Positions 37,750 to 49,633 of a stretch of DNA of 64,000 bases are shown here, one piece after another. This stretch comes from Sipunculus nudus. Taxonomy: Eukaryota > Annelida > Sipuncula > Golfingiida > Sipunculidae. Location of the stretch: the NCBI GenBank assembly GCA_026874595.1, contig CM049311.1, positions 65,763,953 to 65,827,952 on the forward strand. Direction: 5' to 3'. The position numbers and the translations under genes are program-made. The notes under the pieces were generated by a model. The model worked only from the letters and a program-made list of their open reading frames with translations. It was not told where the DNA came from and made no database searches. The number at the start of each line of letters is the position of its first letter. Position 1 is the stretch's first letter.

Positions 37750-39170
37750 AGGGAGACCTCTATGCTGCCGTAAAAACGGAGAAAGATGCCGTCTAGAGAA
37801 AGTAGTAGCCTTGGTTATTAAATTCAAGAACTACCTGCTCAATAAAATAAAAACCAAGGAGCCAAAGGATTCTCTCAAAGGCAGGATAAGCATTGAGGAT
37901 TTGAAAGAAGCAAAAAGAGCTATTTCAGATATGTACAAGAAAAGATATACCTAGAAGAGATAAAAACCATCCGTAAAGGCAGAAACGAGCTTAAGAAAAA
38001 TCGAGCCCATTATTGCGATTGGAACCAGTTTGTTGTTCAAAGGGAATTCTGTGTGTCGGAGGTCGGCTTACACATGCTGCTACTGCTGAAGCCGCAAAGC
38101 TGTAAATATCAGTTCCAAACTCACATCACATTACTGATTTGATTGCTCAGCACTGTCATCATTTGTCAGGTCACTGGGACGAGAACACGTTCTAGCTTTG
38201 CTCAGAGAACGTTTTCGGATCATTGGCGCGCGTACGGTAATCAATCGGGTGATCAAACACTGTTTCAGCTGCAAACGCAGACACGCGCGTCTAGGGACAC
38301 AGAGGAAGGCATGCTTGCCTGCAGTGAGAGTCACACCAAACGAGCCGCCCTTTAATACCTATGTAGGTGTTGAATGTTTCGGACCATTTTATAGTACGGT
38401 TAAAAGGTACGGCTGTCTCTTCACCTGCCTTAATCTTCGTGCCATTCACATTGAGGTAGTTGCCGATATGACCACTGACTCACTGATAAACGCGTTGCAG
38501 AGATTTATATCTCGTAGGAGACAGCCAAAAATATCAGATCAGATAAAGGGACTAATTTTACTGGGAGCAACAGAGAGCTGAAGCATGCCATCCGAGAGTG
38601 GAACCAACAGAAAATTTGGGAATTCCTTAAATTTTTGTTAACAAAAGGAAATAGAGTTTGTGTTTAATCCCCCGGCGGCGTCGCATATGGAGGGAGTTTG
38701 GGAACGCCAAATCCGTACCGTCAGAAAGGTGTTGAACGGATTAGTAAAAGAGCAAACCTTAGATGATGAAGGGCTCAATACACTCATGTGTTTGGTGGAA
38801 TCCATCGTCAATAGCAGACCACTAACAAACCTATCAAACAAATCCATCAGATTTGGAGTCTTTAACACCAAATCATTTGCTTCTGTTAAGAGCTGGTCCG
38901 TCACTGCCTCTTGGTTTGTTCGTGAAAGATGACATGTACCGCAAAAGATGGCGTCAGGTGCAGTATTTGGCCGATGTGTTTTGGCGCCGATGGATACGGG
39001 AATATTTGCCAACTACACAATTTCGTTCGAAGTGGTTGAAATCCGGGAGAAATTTGAAACCAGGTGATATTAATCATTTGTAGGATGGGAACACGCCAAG
39101 GAATCTCTAGCCGTGAGGTCGTTTACACAAGACATTACCAGGAAAAGACGGTCTGGTTCGGTGCGTTGAA
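37750..39170 (+). pseudogene. BEL/Pao integrase remnant
   Basis: Follows the linker through several frames. There is a region ahead of the zinc finger (about 37750-38130), then an HHCC zinc-binding domain (about 38130-38290; HCH-L-GH, HCFSCKR). The catalytic core follows: VECFGPF with Glu where the first catalytic Asp is expected, RAIHIEVV, then a frameshift near the second Asp at about 38545. The third catalytic residue lies in [11 protein letters not shown] (about 38688-38720). A C-terminal part ([27 protein letters not shown]) runs to about 39170. Not functional. Confidence 0.85.
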
Positions 39171-39374
39171 TTAAAAATGAGGTCCACAATCCTGACCAGG
39201 CCAGTGAATAAACTCTGTTTTCTAGACTTTTTGATTTATATCCATTTTTTTAAAATAAGGGATACTTTGTAAGATTGTTTCTTAAGAACCATTGCACTTG
39301 GGTTTCAATAGGTTTGTCACATTGTCACATTTATATGTCAGGTGTAGGTGACATTTGAGGGGCAGGTATATATA

Positions 39375-40250
39375 TGTAACGGACTTACATGGGTATTGCA
39401 TACGTTCTGCATACTTTCTGCATCGTATAATTTCGGTCCGATGGCGCCTCCTGGTGGAGGGTACGGATAACAGATTGTAACGGGGATACCCTTTTCTGAT
39501 GAATTTTAACAAGGTGAAGGTTAAGTGGAAAACCGACACGTGTGTTCATGGTGACAACTACGACAATTACGAGGCGTAATTTGGAGATATTTATGTCTGT
39601 AGGGGGACCAGATAAGCACTATTTTGTAGCGTTATGTAAATAACAAATTATAATAAGTTATATTTGAAAATACTATACTCAAAATGTTGTTGATATTGTA
39701 TTATTTGTGAAGAAAGCATATGTAGGTCACGAATAACTGACCGTTTCCATATTATGACCAGCCCATTCCTGTGTAGTAGTATGAACAACGTTAAAATTCC
39801 TGATGTGTTAAATGAATACTTTAGAATACTTTAATATGCTGTAAAGATATGCTAAATGTCTTGAGGAAATACCGTAATATAGTAATACAGTCTCAACATA
39901 TTTAATTTCTTTCAGGCATATTCATTTTGTTTGTACACGCTGAATTTGTGACACATTTATGTTAATACTGTTTCACGTATAACAGTGGTCAATATGTTAC
40001 ATTAACGTCACAGGAATTATCAATATTTGTTCATTGTATCTGTCATTGTCAGTTTTATACTATTTCAATTCCCAGGGAAGTTTACTTATATTTTTACATA
40101 GTATCTTTTAGAAAGTTTTATATTTTTTTGTTCTGTTTCAGTGAACCTCCATTTGGTGGTTAAAACCGATATTGGTAAATAAAGAAAGTAAAACGTCAGA
40201 GCGTTCAATCCGCTTATACTACTATGTGTGTGGTCATCCCCTACATTAAT
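39375..40250 (+). repeat. BEL/Pao 3' LTR
   Basis: Starts TGTAAC soon after a purine-rich tract (GAGGGGCAGG, 39357-39366). It contains the two segments found in the split 5' LTR and an AATAAA near its end (about 40179). Its intact AACAAGGTG at 39507-39515 is the reference for the nested insertion. The 3' end is placed at 40244-40254. Confidence 0.65.
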
Positions 40251-40643
40251 CGTCAACAGTATTAATGCGAAACAACCATTTTGAAATCAATTTGTGTGGT
40301 TAGTAAAAAACGATTAAAACAGCCTTGTTGATCCTGATACAGGAACAATTTATGGCATGTTAACTAATCCAAACGCCTGGTACACTTCGAGGAGCTTCAG
40401 TAAAACCTTTGTCTGAATATCTTTGGAGTTTACCTGAATATGGACGGAAATAGGTCCGATATTATTGTAATTTTCACAAAAATATTGAAAGAGTAAAACA
40501 GAAAAATATGCTGCCCTGACAAAAGAATGGCGGCAAACGAAAGAAGAAAACACATCTGCACGTGCACAGGGTCAAACTGGTGTGGTCCGTAAAAAATTAT
40601 GTGCACATGTAAATTAAATACTAAGAATTCACTTCACATTACA

Positions 40644-40872
40644 GTTAGCAAATCTCCATCTCTTGTATCATTTAAAACTAATTTAAAAACGTATATCTTT
40701 CGGCAAGCTTTTGGTAAATAATATGCATCATTTTTCCCCTTGGGTCGGTCACAGGGAGTAGATTTCCATGAAATTGTTTGTAGGTATGTGTGTGTGAATT
40801 GCGCTGAGTCTGACCATCGGAGAATTGGCGCTATATAAATTTTTTATATTATTATTATTATTATTATTTATT
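40644..40872 (+). mobile_element. 3' end of a non-LTR retrotransposon (LINE)
   Basis: The frame 40650-40721 ends in SFKTNLKTYIFRQAFGK and a stop, a C-terminal pattern common in CR1/L2-like LINE ORF2 proteins. A short 3' UTR follows with GGCGCTATATAAAT and an (ATT)n tail at about 40849-40872. It is heavily 5' truncated, which is usual for LINE copies. Confidence 0.6.
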
Positions 40873-43639
40873 ATCTGGCGAGTTCAAATACATGTACCTT
40901 TAAGAACCCCATAAGGTTAATGTCGGATAATCGGGACCAAGCACCTCAAGATTTAGAAACCACTATATGCCACGGATGATAATATCAGGAATTACTATCA
41001 GGTCTGCGTCGACCAGAAGATGCGCGTGCTTAGGAAAACAAGAATGCCACAGCAGCTGGTTGCAAGATACACTGAGAACGTATTCGAATATTTTTGAGAT
41101 GGGTAGTGAAATATATGATAAAAGGATAACTGTTTCAAATAACCATGTATATTTATTTAGGTAAAGTCAACATGTGTTTATCTTGAACATGGTTGAAATT
41201 ATGTATTATATGTCAATTCTAAGGTACAGCAATACCAAAGACAGTCTGTGGCACCATCGGAAATACTTGTTTTTCTTCTATACAGTCCTATTATATAAAT
41301 TATTTGGTGAAACCGTTGACCATGAAACTACGAAGGCCGATGCTGTGTTAGATATTTAGTGTTACATTGGGCAATCTGCGCCGCTCTTCTTGAAAAACGA
41401 GAAACAATGAAAGATCTCTGGTGAAGGTTCCTTCTTTTATTTAGAAACACTCTACTGCATGATCATATTCATTATTACATACCTGTTATATATGTTGGTA
41501 ATATCGTTGGTAATATCGGGGGATTAAAGACACAGAAATTCGAAAATATGTTGAAATCAAATGTCAATTCATGAAACAAAACACCTGTAACAATACGGTA
41601 GTATAATCGCACGATAAGAGCCTCAAAACGTTTTCTCTTCAACGATTATCTGTGCACACGATATAAAAAAACCTTGATATAAATAATGCTTCCTGTATAG
41701 GGAGAGAGTTTTAAATATGCAATTTATAGAGGAATATTTGAGGCATTATTCAAATAAGAAAAATGAGGATTTTCTGCTCCACAAGTATTATTCCATTAAA
41801 TGTCTTTGGATAATGTGGTTAAACCTTAGGGGAGCTTAGCTTTAATATTTATATTTTTACAAGTTAAAACTTAAAAGATATAAACTGCCCGGTCCATACA
41901 TTCAATTGTATGTTGCATGTTGATTCATCGGTGAAAATGCGCATCTACGTCAACCACTTAAAATATCAACACTTAAATTTAATTTTCGTAGTAAAATAAT
42001 TGATGTGGAAGTCTATGTTTAATGACTTCTGCAGTCTAGGCAGAGCACATGTAAGAGTTACAGCCGACACCAACCCAGACTTGGCGACCTGCAGACTAAC
42101 GGGAAGGCTGTGCCTCACTCACGCAGAATGCAATTGAGGAAAGACCCCCTTCCTAAGTAAACAAATATTAGATGTTATCTTAACGGTGCAAATCACACAT
42201 AAGTCAATTCATAATCTAATTGCTGGGGAATAAAAATGAAATCTGAAAACAAAATTAATCACGAATAAATTGGAAAAGAATCAAATTACATGAGAGGTGT
42301 TAGCACTCAAGGGGGGGGGGGTCACCATCGGAAACAGCTGATGGTTTATATTATTATGGCATTTGCATCCCCTGGTTGATGCACAGTCATTCCATCCGGG
42401 CGTAATGGGAAGGTCGTGCCCAACGGGCGTCTTTCACTCAAAATCGAGTGCGCCTTTCGGGGGATCCTCGGTGGTATTACCCAGCAATGGGGGTGATTAC
42501 GCACCCAGGACCCGCATGTGCAGTAGTCATTTGGGCATGGTTAACGTAAGGATATAAAATGAGATGAAGCCTGTGATATTGCCCTCTCACGTAGTCCGAA
42601 ACCGGAATGGAAATCTGCAGATGTACATATGTATATGTAGTTAAGATTGCATTAAAGATTGAGGCGGCTACCTCAACCAAAATAAAATATAAAAAAAAGA
42701 TTCCACCCGTGGTGTTGGTCTTTTTCCTGGATCTACATGGTCCGTTTTATCCAACTAGTGTACTGTAGATATTTGTCTTCCCGTTCCTTTCCAAACGTTC
42801 CTTTAATAAAAATGCGTACTTATATGCCATTATACATATGCAGATGTGCTTTTTTTCTGCTGATCAAATATGGCTGATTAGTTTTGTGTGTGTATTATCT
42901 TTTTAGTTTTAAGAAGTACCTTATCTATAACTTGTAACAATTAATCCTGTTTCAGCTCATATTCAGATAAACTATAAAGAAATATCAAACATCCAAACAA
43001 CAGTTTCTACCGATCCCACTGTTCTACAAGGCACTTGTTTAATATGGCCTGAATATTTCTGTATCAAGACACCAACAAGGCTTTTGGAATCTTGGAATCT
43101 TCGTTATAACCAAGAAAATTAATTCTAAATGTTTGGTTTGTTGTAATATGGTAGGCACCTAGACAATGTAGTACTACTATGAGAGATCAGAAATATGAAA
43201 AAGAGATCACGAGCAGGATTTTCACAAGGTTTATTTTCTTTTTATCACCATATCACATAACATATGACAGTGTAGAGCTAAAGATAATTTATGCTTTAAG
43301 ATATTAGTACATACATTTGACTTTGATCTTGCGTACCCTCTGTGAGCTTCCGACAACTCCTGGTAGGTTGCAATAAACAGAAGACATTCTAACAATGTAT
43401 AAATCGATCCAAATATCATTAAGTTTTATGCGACAGTTACATTATTTTATCATTATCTCTATGTTAAGATTGCTATTGCCGCCCTTTTTTGAAAACCTGG
43501 GGTCATAAAAACTCCTTTTCAGTTGCAATCGACAGAGCACATTTAAAAACGTATAAATAGATACAATATAATTAAGTTTTAAGTGACAGTTGCAGTATAA
43601 TAGCATTATTTTTATGCAAAGACTGCAGTGATGGTCATC
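40873..43639. other. Intergenic DNA
   Basis: No gene or complete element is recognised. Contains a poly-G tract at about 42310-42320. Confidence 0.5.
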
Positions 43640-44340
43640 ATTGATTCCTTGTGGTCACAGGGGTCTCCACCTGTCTGGTTTACGAGAAATTTTTTCATGA
43701 TTAATATACATGCCAAATGTAAGGCCAATACCTAGAACCGCTCTGGAGATATGAGAAATTTTCACCGAAAGCACATGTACAGATGGACACCATGGCAAAA
43801 CGATTGCAGATGGCGCCATCAGTCTTATGTACAAGATGAAGGAGTCCAAGATCTATGGATATGCACAATTTCAGGCCAATAGAACTAATCACTCCTCAGA
43901 AAAGGGCATTAATTTATTCTACATAAACGGGAAGGTAGGTGGCGCCACCTGTCTGGTTTATGAGAAAAATTTCAAGATGGATGAACATGTCAAATTTCAG
44001 ACCAATATCTTGAACCACTCCGGAGATATGAGCAATTTTCACCCAAAACCACATGTACAGATGGACGCCACGGCAAACGGTTGCAGATGGCGCCACCAGT
44101 CTTAAAACGCAAGATAAATGTACATGCAATTTCAGCCGAATCTGTCCATAAGTTTTATACTTTTAATGCTCACAGTAATGTCAAGAGGCAATGATGGGGT
44201 ATTAAAAGGCACAAAAACAAGAGTGGTGGTGCCACCTGTCTTCCGCAAAAGACAAAGCTATCCTAGATATTCAGTCAATTTGATTTTTAGACCAATTCAT
44301 GCATCCCTTATTGATATATTAATGAACCTAGTAACAGTAA
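43640..44340 (-). repeat. Dispersed GGCGCC-type repeat with a 278-bp tandem duplication
   Basis: CTGTCTGGTTTA occurs at 43671 and 43949, and CACATGTACAGATGGAC recurs with the same spacing. From about 44118 to 44340 it matches, in the same orientation, the repeat copy at 46390-46850. It also matches, inverted, the repeat at 57840-57960. No coding function. Confidence 0.65.
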
Positions 44341-44354
44341 CTGGAGTTTAAACT

Positions 44355-45479
44355 TGTATTCTTGTGCCAAAACCTGATGGAAGTTACGGCATGTGCACAG
44401 ATTATCGAAAACTGATCTCTGTCACCAAGACTGACACGTTCCCGATTCCGAGGAAGGATGATTTTATTGATAGAGTCGGTAGCTCCAGATATGTCTCCAA
44501 GTATGACTTGCTAAGAGGATCCTGGCAAGTTCCGCTGACAGATCGAGCGAAAGAGGTGTCCGCATTTGTGACATCGCAAGGACTGTGCCAGTGTAAAGTT
44601 ATGCCGTTTGGCATGAAGAACTCGCCAGCAACGTTCCAGCGCCTCATCCATATGGTTTTCAAGGACATTCAGGGCTGCGACGCATATATTGATGACCTAA
44701 TCGTGTACAGCGACACCTGGGAGAAACATCTGCAAATTTTTCGCGACCTCTTCGAAAAACTCCACCTTAGTGAAATCTGAGTTTTGTCATGCACAAGTAA
44801 CATTTTTGGGTCATATTGTAGGGCAGGGTCGGGTAAGCCTGTTGATGGTAAAATACGTGCTATTTCTGCATTTCCTAGACCAGAGAACAAAAAGCAAATA
44901 ATGCCTTTTTTTTGGTATGGTTGGGTACTACAGGAAGTTTTGTCCAAATTTTGCTGCTGTAGCTGAACTTTTGACTAGTTTGTTAGGGGAGAGACAAAAG
45001 TTTGTATGGAATGTTCAGTGTGAAAGTGCATTTCAGAATTTGAAAGCAATTCTGCAAAGTTCACCAGTTTTAGCAGTTTCAGACTTTTCTGTACCTTTAA
45101 GTTAGCTGTGGATGCTAGTGATACTGCTGCTGGTGCTGTGTTGTTACAAGAAGGCAATGATGGCATAGATCATCCAATTTGTTATTTCTCGTGAAAGTTT
45201 AATGCAAACCAGAAAAACTACTCCACTATTGAAAAAGAATGTTTGGCTTTGATTTTGGCATTGCAACATTTTAAAGTTTATGTTACTTCATCAGTCAGGC
45301 CTATCATTGTCTTCAGTGATCACAATCCCCTCACGTTCATGAACAAGTTGAAGTGTAAAGATCGGGGATTGTTGAGATGGAGTTTGTTCTTACAGGATAA
45401 CAATCTTGATATCGTACACATTAAAGGGAAAGACAATGTACTTGCTGATTGCTTATCGAGTGATTATGAAATGTTGTAA
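44355..45479 (+). pseudogene. Ty3/gypsy pol remnant: reverse transcriptase and RNase H
   Basis: Reverse transcriptase covers 44364-44780 with LVPKPDGSYG, DYRK, VSKYDLL, VMPFGMKNSPATFQR and the catalytic YIDD at about 44686. A frameshift near 44775 leads into the thumb/connection (FLGHIV; GYYRKFCPNFA) in other frames. RNase H follows (AVDASDTAAGAVLLQ, then STIEKECLALILALQHF and FSDHNPLTF) and ends HIKGKDNVLADCLSSD with a stop at 45477-45479. There are at least three frame changes and one in-frame stop. No protease or gag is seen upstream. No integrase lies between RNase H and the LTR, only 85 bases later. Confidence 0.85.
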
Positions 45480-45564
45480 ACAAGATGTTTATGTAATGTT
45501 GTAAATAAGATGATTTTTGAGATGTTGTAAAATTTTAGTGATTGTGATCTTACAGGATGGGGAG

Positions 45565-46380
45565 TGTTACAGGTGCTCTTTTCATTGTGTGGCACGGGCG
45601 TAGCTCGTGTTGTGACGCCCTCGCCGGGCCGTTTGTTGCATTCTGTGTTTAGTACGTGCTGGTTGGGCTCTTTTGTCATGTTAGCCTTGGGCTTTCACAT
45701 CTGGTCGTGGGTCACGTGATGACCCTGGTGTGTGGGGATACACACGGCTATGTTCTTCTAGATAATTCTTGTGACGCGTGCTTAACGTGTATAATGTATT
45801 ATTCTTCGAATGTTCTAGAGGTGGAAAATTCTCGGCTTGGGGTGAAGAGTATATAAAGAGGCTGTGTTTTAGGGCCGGGAGCAGAGAGCAGAGAAGTTTT
45901 CCAGCGGACGCAAAAGCGTGTCAGTTTCTGGGACCTTATCCGACGTGTGCGGCAATTATAGATTTTCTTCAGAGGTTCTCTTGGATTTTGTGCATTTGGA
46001 CTTCAGTTTACTTTCTGGATTGTTACAAGAGCTTTACGCTGGACTGTCATTCTCCGAGAGTATACATTTAAGGAACTTATCGTTGTGACGGTGTTGGGAT
46101 CCAGGTACTGTGCACATTGATTATTTTTCTGTGTGATTGTATTGATTTGTTGTTATACCGCTGTTTTACTGTATAATTGTATTGATTTAATGTATTGTAA
46201 TGTTAGGGTTGTTTTAAGAAGAAATTCTGGTTATTTGTTAACAAAAAACCACTGACTTCTTTATTCATTCCCCTAGACATTTCACGCTGCCTAGTGTTAC
46301 AGAATCTGATTTTTTTATCTCCATTACAAAATTTGTGTTCATCACGTATACGTGATCTGTTTATATTAGGTTCCGTAACA
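45565..46380 (+). repeat. Ty3/gypsy 3' LTR
   Basis: An 816-bp LTR with ends TGTTAC and GTAACA. It is preceded by the polypurine tract AGGATGGGGAG (45554-45564). It carries a TATA box, TATATAAAG, at about 45850. No 5' LTR is present in the window. Confidence 0.75.
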
Positions 46381-46389
46381 ATATGCATA

Positions 46390-46850
46390 ATATGAAAGAA
46401 ATATGTCTATTAGTTTTTTTACTTATAATGTTCACAGTACTGTTAAGTGGTAATGAAGGGTGTATTAAACGGCATGAAAACAAGAAAATGATAACAGGTG
46501 GCGCCACCAGTTTCCGGTACATGACAACACTGTCCAAGATCTTCGGCCAAGTTGATTTTTGGATCAATCCATGGAAGACTTCTTTAGATATTTAAGAATT
46601 TGTGTGATTTTCCCCCAAAATGGATCTATTCAAGGTCAAGGTCACTCCTAGTAAAGGTCATGACCCCATTTAAAATAGGCGTAGTCCTCTCACCCATATC
46701 TATGCACATGTCAAGTTTGGTAAAGATCCCTGAAAATATTTTTTGAGTTAACGCGTCCAAACGAAATCTCTGCGTCGGCGGCGGCGGCGCATCCTTGCCT
46801 AAACCACAGTATCTCCAGACTTTGTCTGGCGATAATACTAAAACCTGCAT
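46390..46850 (-). repeat. Copy of the CCAGACAAAGTCTGG dispersed repeat
   Basis: Read on the minus strand it begins with the hairpin CCAGACAAAGTCTGG. It continues with a short (GCC)n, and a body matching 57490-57960 in order (TTTACCAAACTTG; GGCGCCACC; GTATTAAACGGCA on the other strand). It directly follows the gypsy LTR. Confidence 0.75.
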
Positions 46851-47436
46851 TCATTAATCAGCTTAAGTGCAAATAAATTGAAAGCGGGAACTGTCTTATT
46901 CAATTCCTAAGAAAACGTTCGGTAAACGTGGAAGTACACTATATCCACAACACTCAATAATTCCCATTGGTAAAGTCGGCCATCTTGGATTTTGGGTTTC
47001 AGAGGGATCTGAACATTTGTAACTTAATATTTTTCATTAGTACATATCCTTTTAATGCTAAATCAGTCATTTTCGCAATTTGGGCATCAAATTCCTACGG
47101 AAATACATCCCCGTCTACACTATTATACATACATGGTCTCCTGCTCAAGAATCTATAGGGTTGAACATGCTCTAAGAGCTTGGACTGCATAATCCCAGTC
47201 AATTGGAACCATGCATCACTTACACCTAGTACTGAAAATTCATATGAATCAAGGAAGGCCCTCTGACTACGCCACACAAGTATGACGTTGATGGAGGTAT
47301 ATTTAAAACGACTTAACAAGCTGGTTTGTCGTAAGCAATGTGTTTTGATGTTCAATATTCACCACTTTTTTTAAATTTGTTTGAATTCATTTCACACTCG
47401 CATGCACATCCTTAAACGCATATTTATATATATCCG

Positions 47437-47517
<81 letters not shown>

Positions 47518-48962
47518 GATAGAGGATAGAGAGAGAGACAGAGAGAGACAGGCAGCTGCGCACAGATGGACAGACAGTTACACAATTGGGAACAGGGAGA
47601 GGGTGTAAGCAGACATATAATGTCACACTATCCATCAGTTGATGTTCACATGCATGTATGTATTTGTGTGTGTGTGTGTATGTTTGATAGTTTGTGACTT
47701 GCACTGAACGTGAACCATTGACCGTTATTCAGGACGTTCAGGTCCTGATAAGTGTATAGATGCTGTATTGTAGATCACGTGGCCCAGCATGCATCACTTG
47801 GTCATGCTTTCAGAGCCAGCTGTTGGTTTACTTCGCACGGGTAGATCAATAGGTCATTGTATCCTGGGTACGCAGAGGTCTTTATACATTTATATTGCTT
47901 TGATATTGTTTGATATTGTTCTTTTTCTTTGTATTATTATAAACATGATTATTTCCCAGTAATATTTTGCTTTCACATTTTTATTTTTGCGATTTATGAT
48001 TTTATCAGAAATAGTTTTTGCCATTTTACATTCCTGTGAAAGACAAACAATGAACATATAGCATTTTATGCAAGCATCAATATTACCAAGTTAAATTTGA
48101 CTTCGCAAGAGTTTATATTAATTGTAACAGATTACCGTCTCCGTTTATATTTGATGTCTACTTTACTCCAGGGAATTTAAGGGGACACTCCAGCTGCCGA
48201 GAGGGTTCATATTTTCATATCACCCTATGTTCGAGTACAAAATCCTGGTCCTCTCCCTGACTATATTAACTCAGAAGCACACTGACGTAGCGTCAAATGC
48301 ACGTGCTCAGCTGTTTGTATGTTATCGTTGACTAACAGAGGTCCGCTTCTGAGCACATGGGCGTATAATTGGTCTTTTAATAAAACTGGTACAACTGCGG
48401 AAACTAAAAAAGGAGTCAGAAACATAGATGTAGATGTAAAAACATACTTTATTCGTTCCGTCTTTTACATATTTATGATGTATAGATAAGTAGAAATAAT
48501 TAAAAAAATAAATGCATGATCTATCCAAATTTACATTTTTCTCGTTTGCATGCATAGAATCAAGTGTATATATGCGAATGCCTGAAATACAGGCCATGCA
48601 GACTTAAACACGAAGTTTGTTTATGGTTGGAGTCATTTTTAAATCAAGTCCGCGAAACAAGGAGCGACAACTTTCCCCAAAGACTAAAATATTAATTTTT
48701 ATATGATAAAAATGGATTGAATGAGACAATAACCCATACACGTAACGCCTTTAGAAAACGGAACATACACACCAACACATACCGCGCCCTCAAATACATT
48801 TGAGATAATCCCTGAGCTGCCAAACTATTCTCCCAAGTATTCAAATTTGTGCGCTTCAGATCTTACTTAATAGGAAAACAAATACAGGCTTCAATATATT
48901 TGCATTTTGGCTGAAACAACATGAACCCGCGTATACCTCCACCAATCAAAAGTCATATAGGA
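46851..48962. other. Intergenic DNA with (GA)n
   Basis: No gene is supported. A (GA)n run spans 47442-47512. A TTTAAGGGGACACTCC motif near 48177 resembles the end of TTAA-type MITEs but has no partner. TTTATT at 48448-48453 is a distant candidate polyadenylation signal for the gene at 48963-51048. Confidence 0.45.
47442..47512. repeat. (GA)n microsatellite
   Basis: About 35 GA units followed by imperfect GA/GACA. Confidence 0.95.
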
Positions 48963-49577
48963 TTAACACCGGTCCCACTCTACAGTTCCGTTGAGTTGAT
49001 CCCTACAGATGGACACTGAGCACACGCACCAGGACAGGTTGTTGGGGTCCGCGCTGTTACGGGTGATAGGGCCCTCCAGCGGGTTGTGATGAGCTACACT
49101 CCTGTCTTTAGTGTTGTATTTGTTCTTGACGTTCTGTATGTGGGTACAGCACACCATGTGATCCGAGTTGTTCTCCGGGAAGCAGTGATCAGTCTCGTCT
49201 GTTCTATAACCATGAGACTTCCCCGGTGTCATCAAGGATCCGCAGGGTTTTGTGCATCCCCTCGGCCATCGCAGACTGTGGAGAATACAATATTATAATT
49301 AGCTCCATTTACAAAATAAGTCCATTTACCGGTACATAAATCGTTCAGCAGGACAAGAAACTATATGTGGAGAATCTGGTGGAAAGGGGGCGTGTTTCGG
49401 CTTAGTTTAGTGCGGAATATAACTTTTATGGAAAACGCCCAAATCCTAAAATTAGGTTATATTCACAGCAGGATGGGGGGGGGGGGGGGGGAGGGGCAAC
49501 TGATGTCTAGGACACACGAACATTTACAGGCCGACCGAGCTTAGCATTATTAAATAGGTGCTTGAATATGAATGAAT

Positions 49578-49633
<56 letters not shown>

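Larger units (their letters stand above)
31357..40254 (+). mobile_element. BEL/Pao LTR retrotransposon, decayed, with nested insertions
   Basis: A composite of about 8.9 kb. Parts of the original element: the first half of the 5' LTR (31357-31506), its second half (35683 to about 35902), pol remains (about 36250-39170) and the 3' LTR (39375 to about 40250). A 15-base sequence ATTAAWCGTCAACAG stands just outside both ends (31342-31356; 40245-40259), which supports one insertion event; it is longer than the usual 5-bp duplication, so the exact LTR end is uncertain. The gag region is missing. Two later insertions split it: 31507-35682 in the 5' LTR and 37077-37577 in pol. Confidence 0.75.
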
